Positions 7,432-15,193 of a stretch of DNA of 64,000 bases are shown here, piece after piece. This DNA is from Caulobacter sp. Lineage in GTDB: Bacteria > Pseudomonadota > Alphaproteobacteria > Caulobacterales > Caulobacteraceae. A program made the translations under genes and the position numbers. The stretch is taken from positions 1 through 64,000 of the forward strand of contig NZ_JAGIBH010000012.1 in the NCBI RefSeq assembly GCF_017744445.1. Direction: 5' to 3'. Below the pieces are notes generated by a model. The model ran no database searches, was not told the origin of the DNA, and was given only the letters and a program-made list of their open reading frames with translations. The stretch's first letter is position 1. Each line of letters begins with the position of its first letter.

Positions 7432-9179
7432 CAGATGTCTCCCCGCTTGCGAGCCTTGACCGCGTGGTCGGCGGCGCGGGCTGTTAGGGCCATGTAGGTC
7501 AGGGACGGGTTCACGCACGAAGCCGAGGTCATCGCCGCCCCGTCGGTGACGTAGACGTTCGTGCACTCATGCACCTGGTTGTGGGCGTTCAGCACCGAAG
7601 TCTTGGGGTCGCGCCCCATGCGGGCGGTGCCCATCTCGTGGATGCCCAGGCCCGGAGCGAAGCCACTGTCGTAGCCCTTCACGTTCTTGAAGCCGGCGGC
7701 CTCCAGCATTTCAATCGCCGAAGCCTGCATGTCGCGCCGCATGGCCAGTTCGTTCTCGCGCATGGTGACGTTGATCGACAAGGTCGGCAGGCCAAAGGCG
7801 TCCTTCTTGTCCCGGTTCAAGGTGATACGGTTGTCCTCATAAGGCAGGAACTCGCCGAAGCCGCCCAGCCCCATGCTCCACGGCCCCGGCTGAGTCAGCG
7901 CGGCCTTGCGCGCCTCGCCAAAGCCCTTGGCGCCCTTAGCCCGGTTGCCCAGGTCGCGGTCCCAGGTCGAACGCGCCGCGCCGCCCTGGTAGCCGAAGCC
8001 CCGCAGGTAGTCGCTGCGCTTGGTGGTCTCGTCACCCAGATTGCGGAAACGCGGCACATAGATGCCGTTGGGCCGCCGCCCCGAATAGTACATGTCGGCG
8101 AACTCGGGCGCCTCGCCGGTCGCGCCGACGCCCAGGTGGTGGTCCATGACGTTGCGGCCCAGCTGGTCGCTGCCGTTACCGAAACCGTTCTCGAACCGCG
8201 AGCTGGTCGAGTTCATCAGGATCCAGGCCGAGTTGAAGGCCGAGGCGCAGATGAAGATGACGTCGGCGTGGAACTCCTCGTCCTTCTTGGTTTCGGCGTC
8301 CAGGATCCGCACGCCGGAAGCCTTTCCGGCCTTCGGGTCATAGACGATCTCGGTGACGATCGAGTTCGGACGGATAACCAGGTTGCCGGTGCGCTCGGCC
8401 GCCACCAGTCCGCCGGAGTTGGAGCTGTAGTAGCCGCCAAACGGGCAGCCCCGGATGCACATGTTGCGATACTGGCACTTGGTGCGACCCAGGCTGAGTT
8501 GCTCCTCGGTCGGATCGGTCAGGTGAGCCGTGCGACCCATGCTGATCCGGCGCTCGGGGAAGCGCGCCTCGGACTTGGCCTTGAAAGCCTTCTCGACGCA
8601 GTTCATCTCCATCGGCGGCTGGTAGTGGCCGTCCGGGAAGTGCGCCAAGCCCTCGTGCTGGCCCGAGACGCCGATGAAGCGTTCGACGTGCTCGTACCAG
8701 GGCGCCAGATCCTCGTAGCGGATCGGCCAGTCGACGGCGATCCCCTCACGGGCGTTGCCTTCGAAGTCTAGCTGGCTGTGGCGATAGCTCTGCCGCCCCC
8801 AGGTCAACGACCGGCCGCCGACGTGATAGCCGCGGATCCAGTCGAACCGGTTTTCCTCGGTATAGGGGTGCTCGTCGTCCTTGACGAAGAAGTGCCGCGT
8901 GTACTCGGTCATCGTGTAGTTGGTGCGGCGCTGCACCGGATAGTGCGCTTGCAGCTCCGCCTCCGGCAGCTGGCCCTGCGGGTACTGTGTCTGCCACGGA
9001 TCCAGGACGGCGGTCGGATAGTCCTCGAGGTGCTTGACCATGCGGCCCCGCTCAAGAACCAGGACCTTCAGGCCCTTCTGAGTCAGCTCCTTGGCCGCAA
9101 TACCACCCGTGATACCGCTACCAACAACAATCGCATCGTAGGTGTTCTTGCGCTTCGCGCGGCCGCTCACATTGGCCAT
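7431..9179 (-). CDS. GMC-family FAD dehydrogenase with predicted 3Fe-4S cluster (glucoside 3-dehydrogenase-like large subunit)
   Basis: A protein of 582 aa. The FAD-binding motif IVVGSGITGGIAAKEL is near residues 17-32. The catalytic GMC pair is His about 514 (LGIHEMGTARMG) and Asn about 557 (SCVNPSLTYMA). Cys235, Cys241 and Cys245 (KCQYRNMCIRGCPFG) have C-x5-C-x3-C spacing, the spacing reported for the 3Fe-4S cluster of bacterial FAD-glucose dehydrogenase. There is no signal peptide; export would rely on the Tat signal of the following subunit. With the nearby cytochrome c, DUF1080 proteins and isomerases, the best reading is a periplasmic enzyme that oxidises C3 of glycosides or sugars. Other sugar hydroxyl positions remain possible. 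Confidence 0.88.
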   Translation of the reverse strand: MANVSGRAKRKNTYDAIVVGSGITGGIAAKELTQKGLKVLVLERGRMVKHLEDYPTAVLDPWQTQYPQGQLPEAELQAHYPVQRRTNYTMTEYTRHFFVKDDEHPYTEENRFDWIRGYHVGGRSLTWGRQSYRHSQLDFEGNAREGIAVDWPIRYEDLAPWYEHVERFIGVSGQHEGLAHFPDGHYQPPMEMNCVEKAFKAKSEARFPERRISMGRTAHLTDPTEEQLSLGRTKCQYRNMCIRGCPFGGYYSSNSGGLVAAERTGNLVIRPNSIVTEIVYDPKAGKASGVRILDAETKKDEEFHADVIFICASAFNSAWILMNSTSSRFENGFGNGSDQLGRNVMDHHLGVGATGEAPEFADMYYSGRRPNGIYVPRFRNLGDETTKRSDYLRGFGYQGGAARSTWDRDLGNRAKGAKGFGEARKAALTQPGPWSMGLGGFGEFLPYEDNRITLNRDKKDAFGLPTLSINVTMRENELAMRRDMQASAIEMLEAAGFKNVKGYDSGFAPGLGIHEMGTARMGRDPKTSVLNAHNQVHECTNVYVTDGAAMTSASCVNPSLTYMALTARAADHAVKARKRGDI

Positions 9180-9352
9180 GTTCGCTCCCTTTGCGGCCGC
9201 TCGATGGACCGCGTCGGCAGCTGGTAAGCAACACGACGCCCCGACCTCGGCGAACCCCTCATTCTTGCCTGGAGGCTTCCATGAAATGGGTTACATTGCA
9301 AGAAAGCTCGGCATTTCATGTCAAAATCGTCGAGCGCCTGGGAGGGACAAGA
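9180..9352. promoter_or_regulatory. Divergent promoter region between the GMC dehydrogenase and DUF1080 genes
   Basis: A 173-base gap between two divergent starts. It contains CATGAAATG at 9280-9288 and ATTTCATG at 9313-9320, an imperfect inverted pair about 25 bases apart, with ATTGCAA between them. The + strand gene has a clear GGAGGG ribosome binding site at 9341-9346. I cannot assign a regulator; the island's LacI protein is the obvious candidate. Confidence 0.4.
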
Positions 9353-10159
9353 ATGATCAGATCGACCGCCGGGGCCCTGGCCCTGCTGCTGGCGCTTGGC
9401 GCGGGCGAGGCGCATGCGCAGGACGTGAAGGCCGGCCCGTGGAAGCCGCTATTCGACGGCAAGACCCTGAACGGCTGGACACCCAAGATTGCCAAGCATC
9501 CGGCCGGTGAGAACTATCGCGACACCTTCGTCGTCGACCATGGCGCGATCCGGGTCTCGTACGCCGGATACGACACGCTGGACGGCCAGTTCGGGCACCT
9601 CTTCTACAAGACGCCGTTCAAGGCCTACCGCCTGAAACTGACCTACCGCTTCCTGACCGAGGGCGGCCTGGCCGACACGCCGGCCTGGGCGCGCAGCAAC
9701 AGTGGGATCATGTTCCTGAGCCAGAGCCCAGAGAGCATGACCGTCGAGCAGCCGTTCCCGGTCTCGGTCGAATTCCAGCTGCTGGGCAAGGACGGCGACG
9801 CGCCCCGCTCCACCGGCTCGGTTTGTACGCCCGGCCTGACCATCGCCATCGACGGGACGAAGGTGAAGGAGCATTGCACGATCTCGAAGAACGCCCCGAC
9901 CATCCCGAACGGGACCTGGGTCCAGGCCGAACTGGAAGTCTTGCCCAACGGCGAGATCACCCAGAAGATCAACGGCGTGGCGGTCCACAAATATGCCGAC
10001 GTAACCCTGGATCCGGACGACACTGTCGCCGGCGGCGCCAAGCCCTACATCCTGGCGCGCGGCGCGGCTCCGGTGACCGAGGGTTACATCGCCCTGCAGA
10101 GCGAAGGCCACCCGATCGAATTCAAGGATATCCAGATCCAGGAGCTGACGGCGCGGTAG
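9353..10159 (+). CDS. Secreted DUF1080 protein (3-keto-disaccharide hydrolase family)
   Basis: A protein of 268 aa from ATG 9353 after GGAGGGACAAGA. Residues 1-22 form a Sec signal peptide (…GEAHAQDV). The single DUF1080 jelly-roll domain follows: WKPLFDGKTLNGWTPK, NSGIMFLSQSPES, VEFQLLGKDG, GTWVQAELEVLPNG, and the closing GYIALQSEGHPIEFKDI. PF06439 members are now annotated as 3-keto-disaccharide or 3-keto-glycoside cleaving enzymes. Placed divergently from the GMC dehydrogenase, this protein would cleave the 3-keto product in the periplasm. A purely carbohydrate-binding role cannot be excluded from sequence. There is a second DUF1080 protein at 16193-16993. Confidence 0.85.
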   Translation: MIRSTAGALALLLALGAGEAHAQDVKAGPWKPLFDGKTLNGWTPKIAKHPAGENYRDTFVVDHGAIRVSYAGYDTLDGQFGHLFYKTPFKAYRLKLTYRFLTEGGLADTPAWARSNSGIMFLSQSPESMTVEQPFPVSVEFQLLGKDGDAPRSTGSVCTPGLTIAIDGTKVKEHCTISKNAPTIPNGTWVQAELEVLPNGEITQKINGVAVHKYADVTLDPDDTVAGGAKPYILARGAAPVTEGYIALQSEGHPIEFKDIQIQELTAR

Positions 10160-10175
10160 TCCCACAAACACCGAG

Positions 10176-10275
10176 CATCCCCGCCGAAAGCGGGGATCCA
10201 TGCGGACTTTCGGGGGTTTGGCGCGGTCGGAAACTAACCCGCTGGCTCGGCTTGGATCCCCGCTTTCGCGGGGAT
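10176..10275. repeat. Pair of inverted REP-like extragenic palindromes
   Basis: Unit one, CATCCCCGCCGAAAGCGGGG (10176-10195, continuing ATCC), and unit two, ATCCCCGCTTTCGCGGGGAT (10256-10275), are each hairpin-forming. They are inverted relative to each other, separated by about 55 bases. They sit between the convergent DUF1080 and cytochrome c genes, so they may also end transcription from both sides. Confidence 0.75.
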
Positions 10276-10296
10276 GATCGGTTTGGGGAAATCGAT

Positions 10297-10656
10297 CTAT
10301 TTCTTGATGGACGTCAGGTACTGGATCACCGCCGCGCGCTTGGCGGCGTCCGCCTCTCCTAGCAGCATCTTGGTGCCCGGCACGGTCTTGCCCGGGGCCT
10401 TGATGAAGGCGTCCAGCTGGTCGGCGGTCCAGGTGATGTTCGAGCCCTTCAGCGCGGTGCTGTAGGCAAAGCCCGGCGCGGCCGCGGCCTTGCGACCGAC
10501 GACGCCGGCCAGCGGCGGCCCCATCTTGCCCGGCGCGGGCTGCAGCGAGTGGCACATGGTGCACTTCTGCTCGAACACCTGTTGGCCGGAGACCTGCGCG
10601 GCGGCGCTGGTCGCCATGCCCATCAGGATGGCGGCGAGCGTAAGCTGGAACTTCAT
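10297..10656 (-). CDS. Class I cytochrome c, periplasmic
   Basis: A protein of 119 aa with a Sec signal peptide (residues 1-20, ending SAAAQ). The haem-binding motif CTMCH is at about residues 32-36, PGKMGPPLAGVVGR follows, and the distal Met ligand is in PGTKMLL. The C-terminal helix is AVIQYLTSIKK. It is a soluble monohaem cytochrome of the c-550 type. It is the last gene of the five-gene operon that starts with the MFS transporter. Because the GMC dehydrogenase needs a periplasmic electron acceptor, this cytochrome is the likely partner linking it to the respiratory chain. That pairing is inferred from context. Confidence 0.92.
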   Translation of the reverse strand: MKFQLTLAAILMGMATSAAAQVSGQQVFEQKCTMCHSLQPAPGKMGPPLAGVVGRKAAAAPGFAYSTALKGSNITWTADQLDAFIKAPGKTVPGTKMLLGEADAAKRAAVIQYLTSIKK

Positions 10657-10690
10657 CGAGGAAACTCTCCGTCAGAATTTGGCGGCGGCC

Positions 10691-11746
10691 TTAAAGACCC
10701 AATAGCCGGCGATTGCGACCAGCGTCTGGCGCGCTGCCGGCGAAGTCGTCGAAGGCCTTGTCCGTGACCTGGATGATGTGGTCTCGGATGAACGGCGCGC
10801 CTTCGCGGGCGCCCTGTTCCGGGTGCTTCAGCGCGCACTCCCACTCCAGCACCGCCCAGCCGTCGAAATCGTATTGGGCCAGCTTGGAGAAGATCGCCTT
10901 GAAATCCACCTGGCCATCGCCCAGCGACCGGAAACGCCCTGGCCGCTCGGCCCAGCCCTGATAGCCGCCATAGACGCCCGACTGGGCCGTCGGCCGGAAC
11001 TCGGCGTCCTTGACGTGGAACGCCTTGATCCGCTCGTGGTAGCGGTCGATGTAGCCCAGATAGTCCAGCTGCTGCAGGACGAAGTGGCTGGGATCGAACA
11101 GGATATTGGCGCGCGGGTGGCCGCCGACCTCGTCCAGGAACCGCTCGAAGGTCGCGCCGTCGTGCAGGTCCTCGCCCGGATGGATCTCGTAGGCCGCGTC
11201 GACGCCGTTCTCCTCGAAGACGTCCAGGATCGGCTTCCAGCGCCGGCCAAGCTCGGCGAAAGCCTCCTCGATCAGGCCCGCCGGCCGCTGCGGCCACGGA
11301 TAGACATAGGGCCAGGCCAGCGAGCCCGAGAAGGTGGCGTGCGCCTTCAGCCCCAGGCGACGGCTGGCGACGGCGGCGGCCTTCACCTGCCCGACAGCCC
11401 ATTCCTGGCGCTCCTTGGGCTTGCCGCGCAGCTCGGGCGGCGCGAAGCCGTCGAACAGCTCGTCATAGGCCGGATGCACGGCGACCAGCTGGCCCTGCAG
11501 GTGGGTCGAGAGTTCGGTGATCTCCAGGCCGTATTCAGCGAGCAGACCGGCGATGTCGTCGCAATAGGTCTGGCTCTCGGCGGCCAGGGCCAGGTCGAAG
11601 AACGAATCCGCCCCGCCCGTCGGCATCTGCACGCCGAGATAGCCGAGGTCAGAGACCCATTTGGCCATGGTCTCCAGCTTGTCGAACGGCGGCTCGCTGC
11701 CGATGAACTGGGCCAGGAAGATGGCCGGTCCCTTGAGCGTCTTCAT
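10691..11746 (-). CDS. Sugar isomerase/epimerase-type TIM barrel (AP endonuclease 2 superfamily), cytoplasmic
   Basis: A protein of 351 aa starting at ATG 11746, which overlaps the stop of the oxidoreductase upstream (TGATG). There is no signal peptide. The metal-binding residues expected of this barrel are visible: Glu about 187 (AAYEIHPGEDLHD), Asp218 and His221 (LFDPSHFVLQ), His244 (KAFHVKDAEF) and Glu301 (AVLEWECAL). The family includes xylose isomerase-like, IolE-like and 3-keto-sugar isomerase enzymes. In this operon it probably isomerises or epimerises a 3-keto-sugar together with the Gfo/Idh/MocA enzyme. The exact reaction is not determinable from sequence. Confidence 0.88.
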   Translation of the reverse strand: MKTLKGPAIFLAQFIGSEPPFDKLETMAKWVSDLGYLGVQMPTGGADSFFDLALAAESQTYCDDIAGLLAEYGLEITELSTHLQGQLVAVHPAYDELFDGFAPPELRGKPKERQEWAVGQVKAAAVASRRLGLKAHATFSGSLAWPYVYPWPQRPAGLIEEAFAELGRRWKPILDVFEENGVDAAYEIHPGEDLHDGATFERFLDEVGGHPRANILFDPSHFVLQQLDYLGYIDRYHERIKAFHVKDAEFRPTAQSGVYGGYQGWAERPGRFRSLGDGQVDFKAIFSKLAQYDFDGWAVLEWECALKHPEQGAREGAPFIRDHIIQVTDKAFDDFAGSAPDAGRNRRLLGL

Positions 11747-12876
11747 CACGCCTCTCCTGTCAGCGACACCCAGCCGGCGTCGTCGCGGCTGGCGGCCACG
11801 GCGCGCTCGACGAAAGCCATGCCGCGCACGCCCTCGCCGATGTCGGGCACAAGCGCCCCGCCCCGCCCTTCGATGGCGTCGGCGAAATCGCGATAGATGT
11901 TGGCGAAGGCCTCGATGAAGCCCTCCGGATGGCCCGTCGGCAGGCGCGTCACGGCGCGAGCGCCCGCGCCCAGATAACCCGAACCGGCGTGCAGCACATG
12001 GCTGGGACCGTCCAGCCAGTCGATCGTCAGGACGTTGGGATCCTCGTGCGACCAGGTCAGGCCGCCCTTCTCGCCATAGACGCTCAGCGTCAGGCCGTTG
12101 CGGGCGCCCGCCGAGATCTGCGAAGCGATCAGCACGCCGCGCGCGCCACCGGCGAAGCGCAGCAGCACGTTGCAGTCGTCATCCAGGCTGCGGCCCGGCA
12201 CCACGGTGGCGACATCGGCGCACAGGCGCTCGACGCGGTGGCCAGTGACGAACTCGGCGATGTTGAAGGCGTGGACGCCGATGTCGCCGATGCAGCCGCC
12301 GACGCCGGACTGCTTGGGATCGCCGCGCCAGCTGGCCTGCTTGTTGGCCTCGTCCAGCTCCAGGGGCTTCGACAGCCAGCCTTGCGAATATTCGACCACC
12401 ACCTTGCGCACCGCGCCCAGGTCACCCCGCGCCACGATCTCACGCGCTTCGCGAACCATGGGATAGCCGGTGTAGGTGTAGGTGAGGCCGTAGTGTTTGC
12501 CAGACGCCGCGACGATGCCAGCCAACGCTTCCGCCTCGGCCAGATTCAGGGTCGCGGGCTTGTCGCTGATCACGTGCAGCCCACCCTTCAGCGCGGCGGC
12601 CGAGACGTCGAAGTGCAGGTGGTTGGGCGTCACCACCGAGACCAGCTGGACCCCATCCGGCCGCGCCGTCTCGGCGGCGATCATCGCGTGATGATCCGGA
12701 TAGACCCGGTCGGGCGCGACGCCCCAGGCGGCGGCCGCCTGGGCGTTCTTGGCCGGGTCGCGGCTGAACACCCCGGCGACCAGCCGGATACGGCCATCCA
12801 GCTCGGCGGCCATGCGGTGCACCGGCCCGATGAACGAGCCGGGACCGCCGCCGACCATGGCCATCCGCAGAGCCAT
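11746..12876 (-). CDS. Gfo/Idh/MocA family NAD(P)-dependent oxidoreductase
   Basis: A protein of 376 aa from ATG 12876; both ends overlap their neighbours by one base (TGATG). The Rossmann motif MVGGGPGSFIGPVHRMA is at residues 6-22. The Lys-Pro motif appears as ISDKPATLNLAEAEAL. The catalytic Asp/His stretch is GGCIGDIGVHAFNIAEFVTG. It is cytoplasmic. Members of this family in 3-keto-glycoside loci reduce or oxidise the C3 carbonyl with NAD(H). Here it is sandwiched between two TIM-barrel isomerases, so it would regenerate a normal sugar from the 3-keto form after uptake. The direction is inferred. Confidence 0.88.
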   Translation of the reverse strand: MALRMAMVGGGPGSFIGPVHRMAAELDGRIRLVAGVFSRDPAKNAQAAAAWGVAPDRVYPDHHAMIAAETARPDGVQLVSVVTPNHLHFDVSAAALKGGLHVISDKPATLNLAEAEALAGIVAASGKHYGLTYTYTGYPMVREAREIVARGDLGAVRKVVVEYSQGWLSKPLELDEANKQASWRGDPKQSGVGGCIGDIGVHAFNIAEFVTGHRVERLCADVATVVPGRSLDDDCNVLLRFAGGARGVLIASQISAGARNGLTLSVYGEKGGLTWSHEDPNVLTIDWLDGPSHVLHAGSGYLGAGARAVTRLPTGHPEGFIEAFANIYRDFADAIEGRGGALVPDIGEGVRGMAFVERAVAASRDDAGWVSLTGEA

Positions 12877-13802
12877 CAGGCGACGACCTTGGCGAGGTAA
12901 TCGTAGCTGATCTTGGCCGACTCCAGGCGCGGATGGGCGAACGGCGGCTCCTGCTCGTAGTAGAAGCCGCGGATGCCGGCGGCGTAGGCGGCGGGCAGCA
13001 ACTTCTTCCAGTCAATCATGCCGCCGCCGACCTCGGTCGGGTCCTGCTTCAGCTCGAAATTGGCCTTGGTGGTCGGCTTGATGTCCTTGACGTGCATCTG
13101 GGTGAAGCGCCCCGGATGCGCCTTCAGCATGGCCAGCGGATCGTGGCCGGCGGCGGTGACCCAGCCAGCGTCCATCTCGAAGGTGACCAGGTTCGGATCC
13201 GTGCCCTTCAGCAGGATCTCCATGCCGTTGGTGTCACCCAGCGGCGCGAACTCGAAATTGTGGTTGTGATAGCCGCTGATGATGCCGGCCTTCTTCAGCA
13301 CGGCGGCCTTCTCGTTGAGGAAGTCGGCGTTCCATTTCCAGTCGTCGGCGGTCATCTGCACGCCCGCCTGCCGCAGGTCGGCGCCGCCCATGCGATCGGG
13401 GATGTAGAAGATCGGCATCATCACCGACTTCACGCCGATCACGTGCATGTCGTCGGCCAGCTTGGCCAGGTCGCCGCTGAAGCCGCCCCCCCCCTTGGGC
13501 GAGATGTGGGCGCTGGGGCAGATCAGACCCGCCTTGTCGAACGCGGCGCGCAGCTCGGCCGGCGTGCGGCCCAGATAGCCGGCCAGTTCGACCGACTTGA
13601 AGCCGATCTTGGAAACCGTGGCCAGTTGGGCGTCCAGTTCCTTCGCCAGGTCCGGGCCCAGGCTGTAGAGCTGGATGCCGACCGGCTGCTTGTGGCGTTG
13701 GAAGAACGGCGCCTCAGCGGCGGTGGCGGCGCCGGTCAAGGTCGCGCCCAGCACAGCCGCGCCAGCGCCCAGAAGGCCACGTCGAGAAAGGTGTTGGTTC
13801 AC
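12876..13802 (-). CDS. Tat-exported sugar isomerase/epimerase-type TIM barrel
   Basis: A protein of 308 aa. I chose GTG 13802 because TAAGGAAAG lies just upstream, and because the protein then begins VNQHLSRRGLLGAGAAVL, a proper twin-arginine signal. The longer frame to 13871 adds a proline-rich, unlikely N-terminus. The barrel has PVGIQLYSLGPDL, SVELAGYLGRTPAELR, GYHNHNFEFAPLG with Glu, TFEMDAGWVTAAGHDP, THMHVKD-like MHVKDIKP and FYYEQEPP. It therefore acts in the periplasm, unlike its cytoplasmic relative at 10691-11746. A periplasmic isomerase beside a periplasmic 3-dehydrogenase suggests the keto-sugar is processed before uptake. Confidence 0.88.
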   Translation of the reverse strand: MNQHLSRRGLLGAGAAVLGATLTGAATAAEAPFFQRHKQPVGIQLYSLGPDLAKELDAQLATVSKIGFKSVELAGYLGRTPAELRAAFDKAGLICPSAHISPKGGGGFSGDLAKLADDMHVIGVKSVMMPIFYIPDRMGGADLRQAGVQMTADDWKWNADFLNEKAAVLKKAGIISGYHNHNFEFAPLGDTNGMEILLKGTDPNLVTFEMDAGWVTAAGHDPLAMLKAHPGRFTQMHVKDIKPTTKANFELKQDPTEVGGGMIDWKKLLPAAYAAGIRGFYYEQEPPFAHPRLESAKISYDYLAKVVA

Positions 13803-13812
13803 GGGGCTTTCC

Positions 13813-15054
13813 TTAGACTTGAGCCGCGGAGGCGGTGGCGGGAACGTCGTCGGTCTCGGCGACCGGACCATGCGACGGCGGGCGGAAGAACACCGCCAGC
13901 AGGCAGACGGCGGCCAGCGCCATGCCGGTCGGGACCAGGAACAGGGTGGTGTAGTCGACCGCTCCGCCGGCGCTCAGCTTGCTGACCAATTCGGGGAACA
14001 GGAAGCTGGCCACCACATTACCGATCCCCAGGATCAGCAGGTTGAACAGGCCCTGGGCGCTGGAGCGCACGTCCTTGGGGAACACCGCGTCGACAAAGAT
14101 GTACACGGTGGCGAAGAAGAACGCGTAGCAGATGCCGTGCAGCAATTGGACCGCCACGATGGTCGGGATGCTGTCGGCGAAGAAGGCGAAGACCGCGAAA
14201 CGAGCGGCGTGGCCCAGCACGCCGATGATCATCGTCACCTTCCAACCCAGCTTGGCCAGCACGCGGCCAAGTAGGAACATGGTCAGGATCTCGGCCACCT
14301 GGCCCAGGCTCAGCACGACCATCGACAGGTTGCCGGCGATGCCCACGCGGTTTGTGAGGAAGGCGTCGGCCATCACGAAGTAGCCGTTGTGGATGACGCT
14401 ATCGATGAAGGTGACGATGAACAGCACCAGCACGAATGGCGCGCCCAACAGCTTGAAGGCGCGGCGCCAGGCCAGGTTGTCGATGCCGGGCGCGTCCTTG
14501 CGGGCGGGCGTGTGCGGCAGGGTCAGGGCGTAGCCGGCGAAGGCGAACGAGACGATCGCCGCGACCAGGAAGATCCAGCGCACCTGCTCGACCGAGGCCT
14601 GGGCGCCCAGCAGGAAGACGAACGGCCAGCTGACCAGCACCCAGCCGACGGTCCCGCCCATCCGCACCGCGCCGAAGCCGGCGGCCGGATCCTTCAGGTT
14701 GGCGAAGGCGATCGAGTTGGTCACCGACAGGGTCGGCACATAGACCAGGCTGAACACCAGGTAGCAGGCGAAGAACGGCCAGAAGTCGGTGGCGAAAGCG
14801 GTGCCGACCAAGGCCAGGCCGCCGATTAGGTGGCTGACAGCCAGGAAACGCTCGGCCGCGAAGTTGCGGTCGGCGAACTGGTTGGAAAAGAAGATGCCGA
14901 CCAGGGCGGCCACGCCCCACGAGCTGCCGACCAGCGACTGCTGCCAGGGCTCGAAACCCAGCATGCCCATGTAGGGGAAGATCTTCGGCGCCCAGGCGCC
15001 CCAGATCGCCAGCTGCAGCACCATCATCACGAAGAGCCGGAAGCTCGTGTTCAT
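13813..15054 (-). CDS. MFS transporter, nucleoside:H+ symporter (NupG)-like
   Basis: A protein of 413 aa with about twelve hydrophobic segments. It starts MNTSFRLFVMMVLQLAIWGA. The stretches WGVAALVGIFFSNQFADRNF, VYVPTLSVTNSIAFANL and FGAVRMGGTVGWV are typical of the NupG/XapB-like subfamily that is common in glycoside-3-oxidation loci. It is an inner-membrane proton symporter, and the likely cargo is the glycoside or 3-keto-sugar. It is the first gene of the operon MFS, Tat isomerase, oxidoreductase, isomerase, cytochrome c, and ends ten bases before the next start. It is divergent from the LacI regulator. Confidence 0.87.
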   Translation of the reverse strand: MNTSFRLFVMMVLQLAIWGAWAPKIFPYMGMLGFEPWQQSLVGSSWGVAALVGIFFSNQFADRNFAAERFLAVSHLIGGLALVGTAFATDFWPFFACYLVFSLVYVPTLSVTNSIAFANLKDPAAGFGAVRMGGTVGWVLVSWPFVFLLGAQASVEQVRWIFLVAAIVSFAFAGYALTLPHTPARKDAPGIDNLAWRRAFKLLGAPFVLVLFIVTFIDSVIHNGYFVMADAFLTNRVGIAGNLSMVVLSLGQVAEILTMFLLGRVLAKLGWKVTMIIGVLGHAARFAVFAFFADSIPTIVAVQLLHGICYAFFFATVYIFVDAVFPKDVRSSAQGLFNLLILGIGNVVASFLFPELVSKLSAGGAVDYTTLFLVPTGMALAAVCLLAVFFRPPSHGPVAETDDVPATASAAQV

Positions 15055-15125
15055 GGACCTGGCCCTCCCCGACCAGTTTTGGGCGGCTGGTTTCGTCCGT
15101 TTTGGACGGCCTCCGCTCCGATGTA

Positions 15126-15140
15126 ATCGAAATCATCGAT
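15126..15140. promoter_or_regulatory. Putative LacI operator in the MFS / LacI divergent region
   Basis: The inverted repeat ATCGA-aatca-TCGAT is in the 139-base gap between the two divergent starts, 72 bases from the MFS ATG and 54 from the LacI ATG. A short palindrome at such a place is typical of LacI sites, but the match is modest. Confidence 0.4.
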
Positions 15141-15193
15141 AACAGGGGTCCGCTAGCTTGCCAAGCTGTCGGCTAGTCGCCAGTGTCCGGCCG

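Noticed and set aside
10176-10275. CRISPR array
   Set aside because: Only two mirrored palindromes with a single unequal spacer; no further repeat units and no cas genes.
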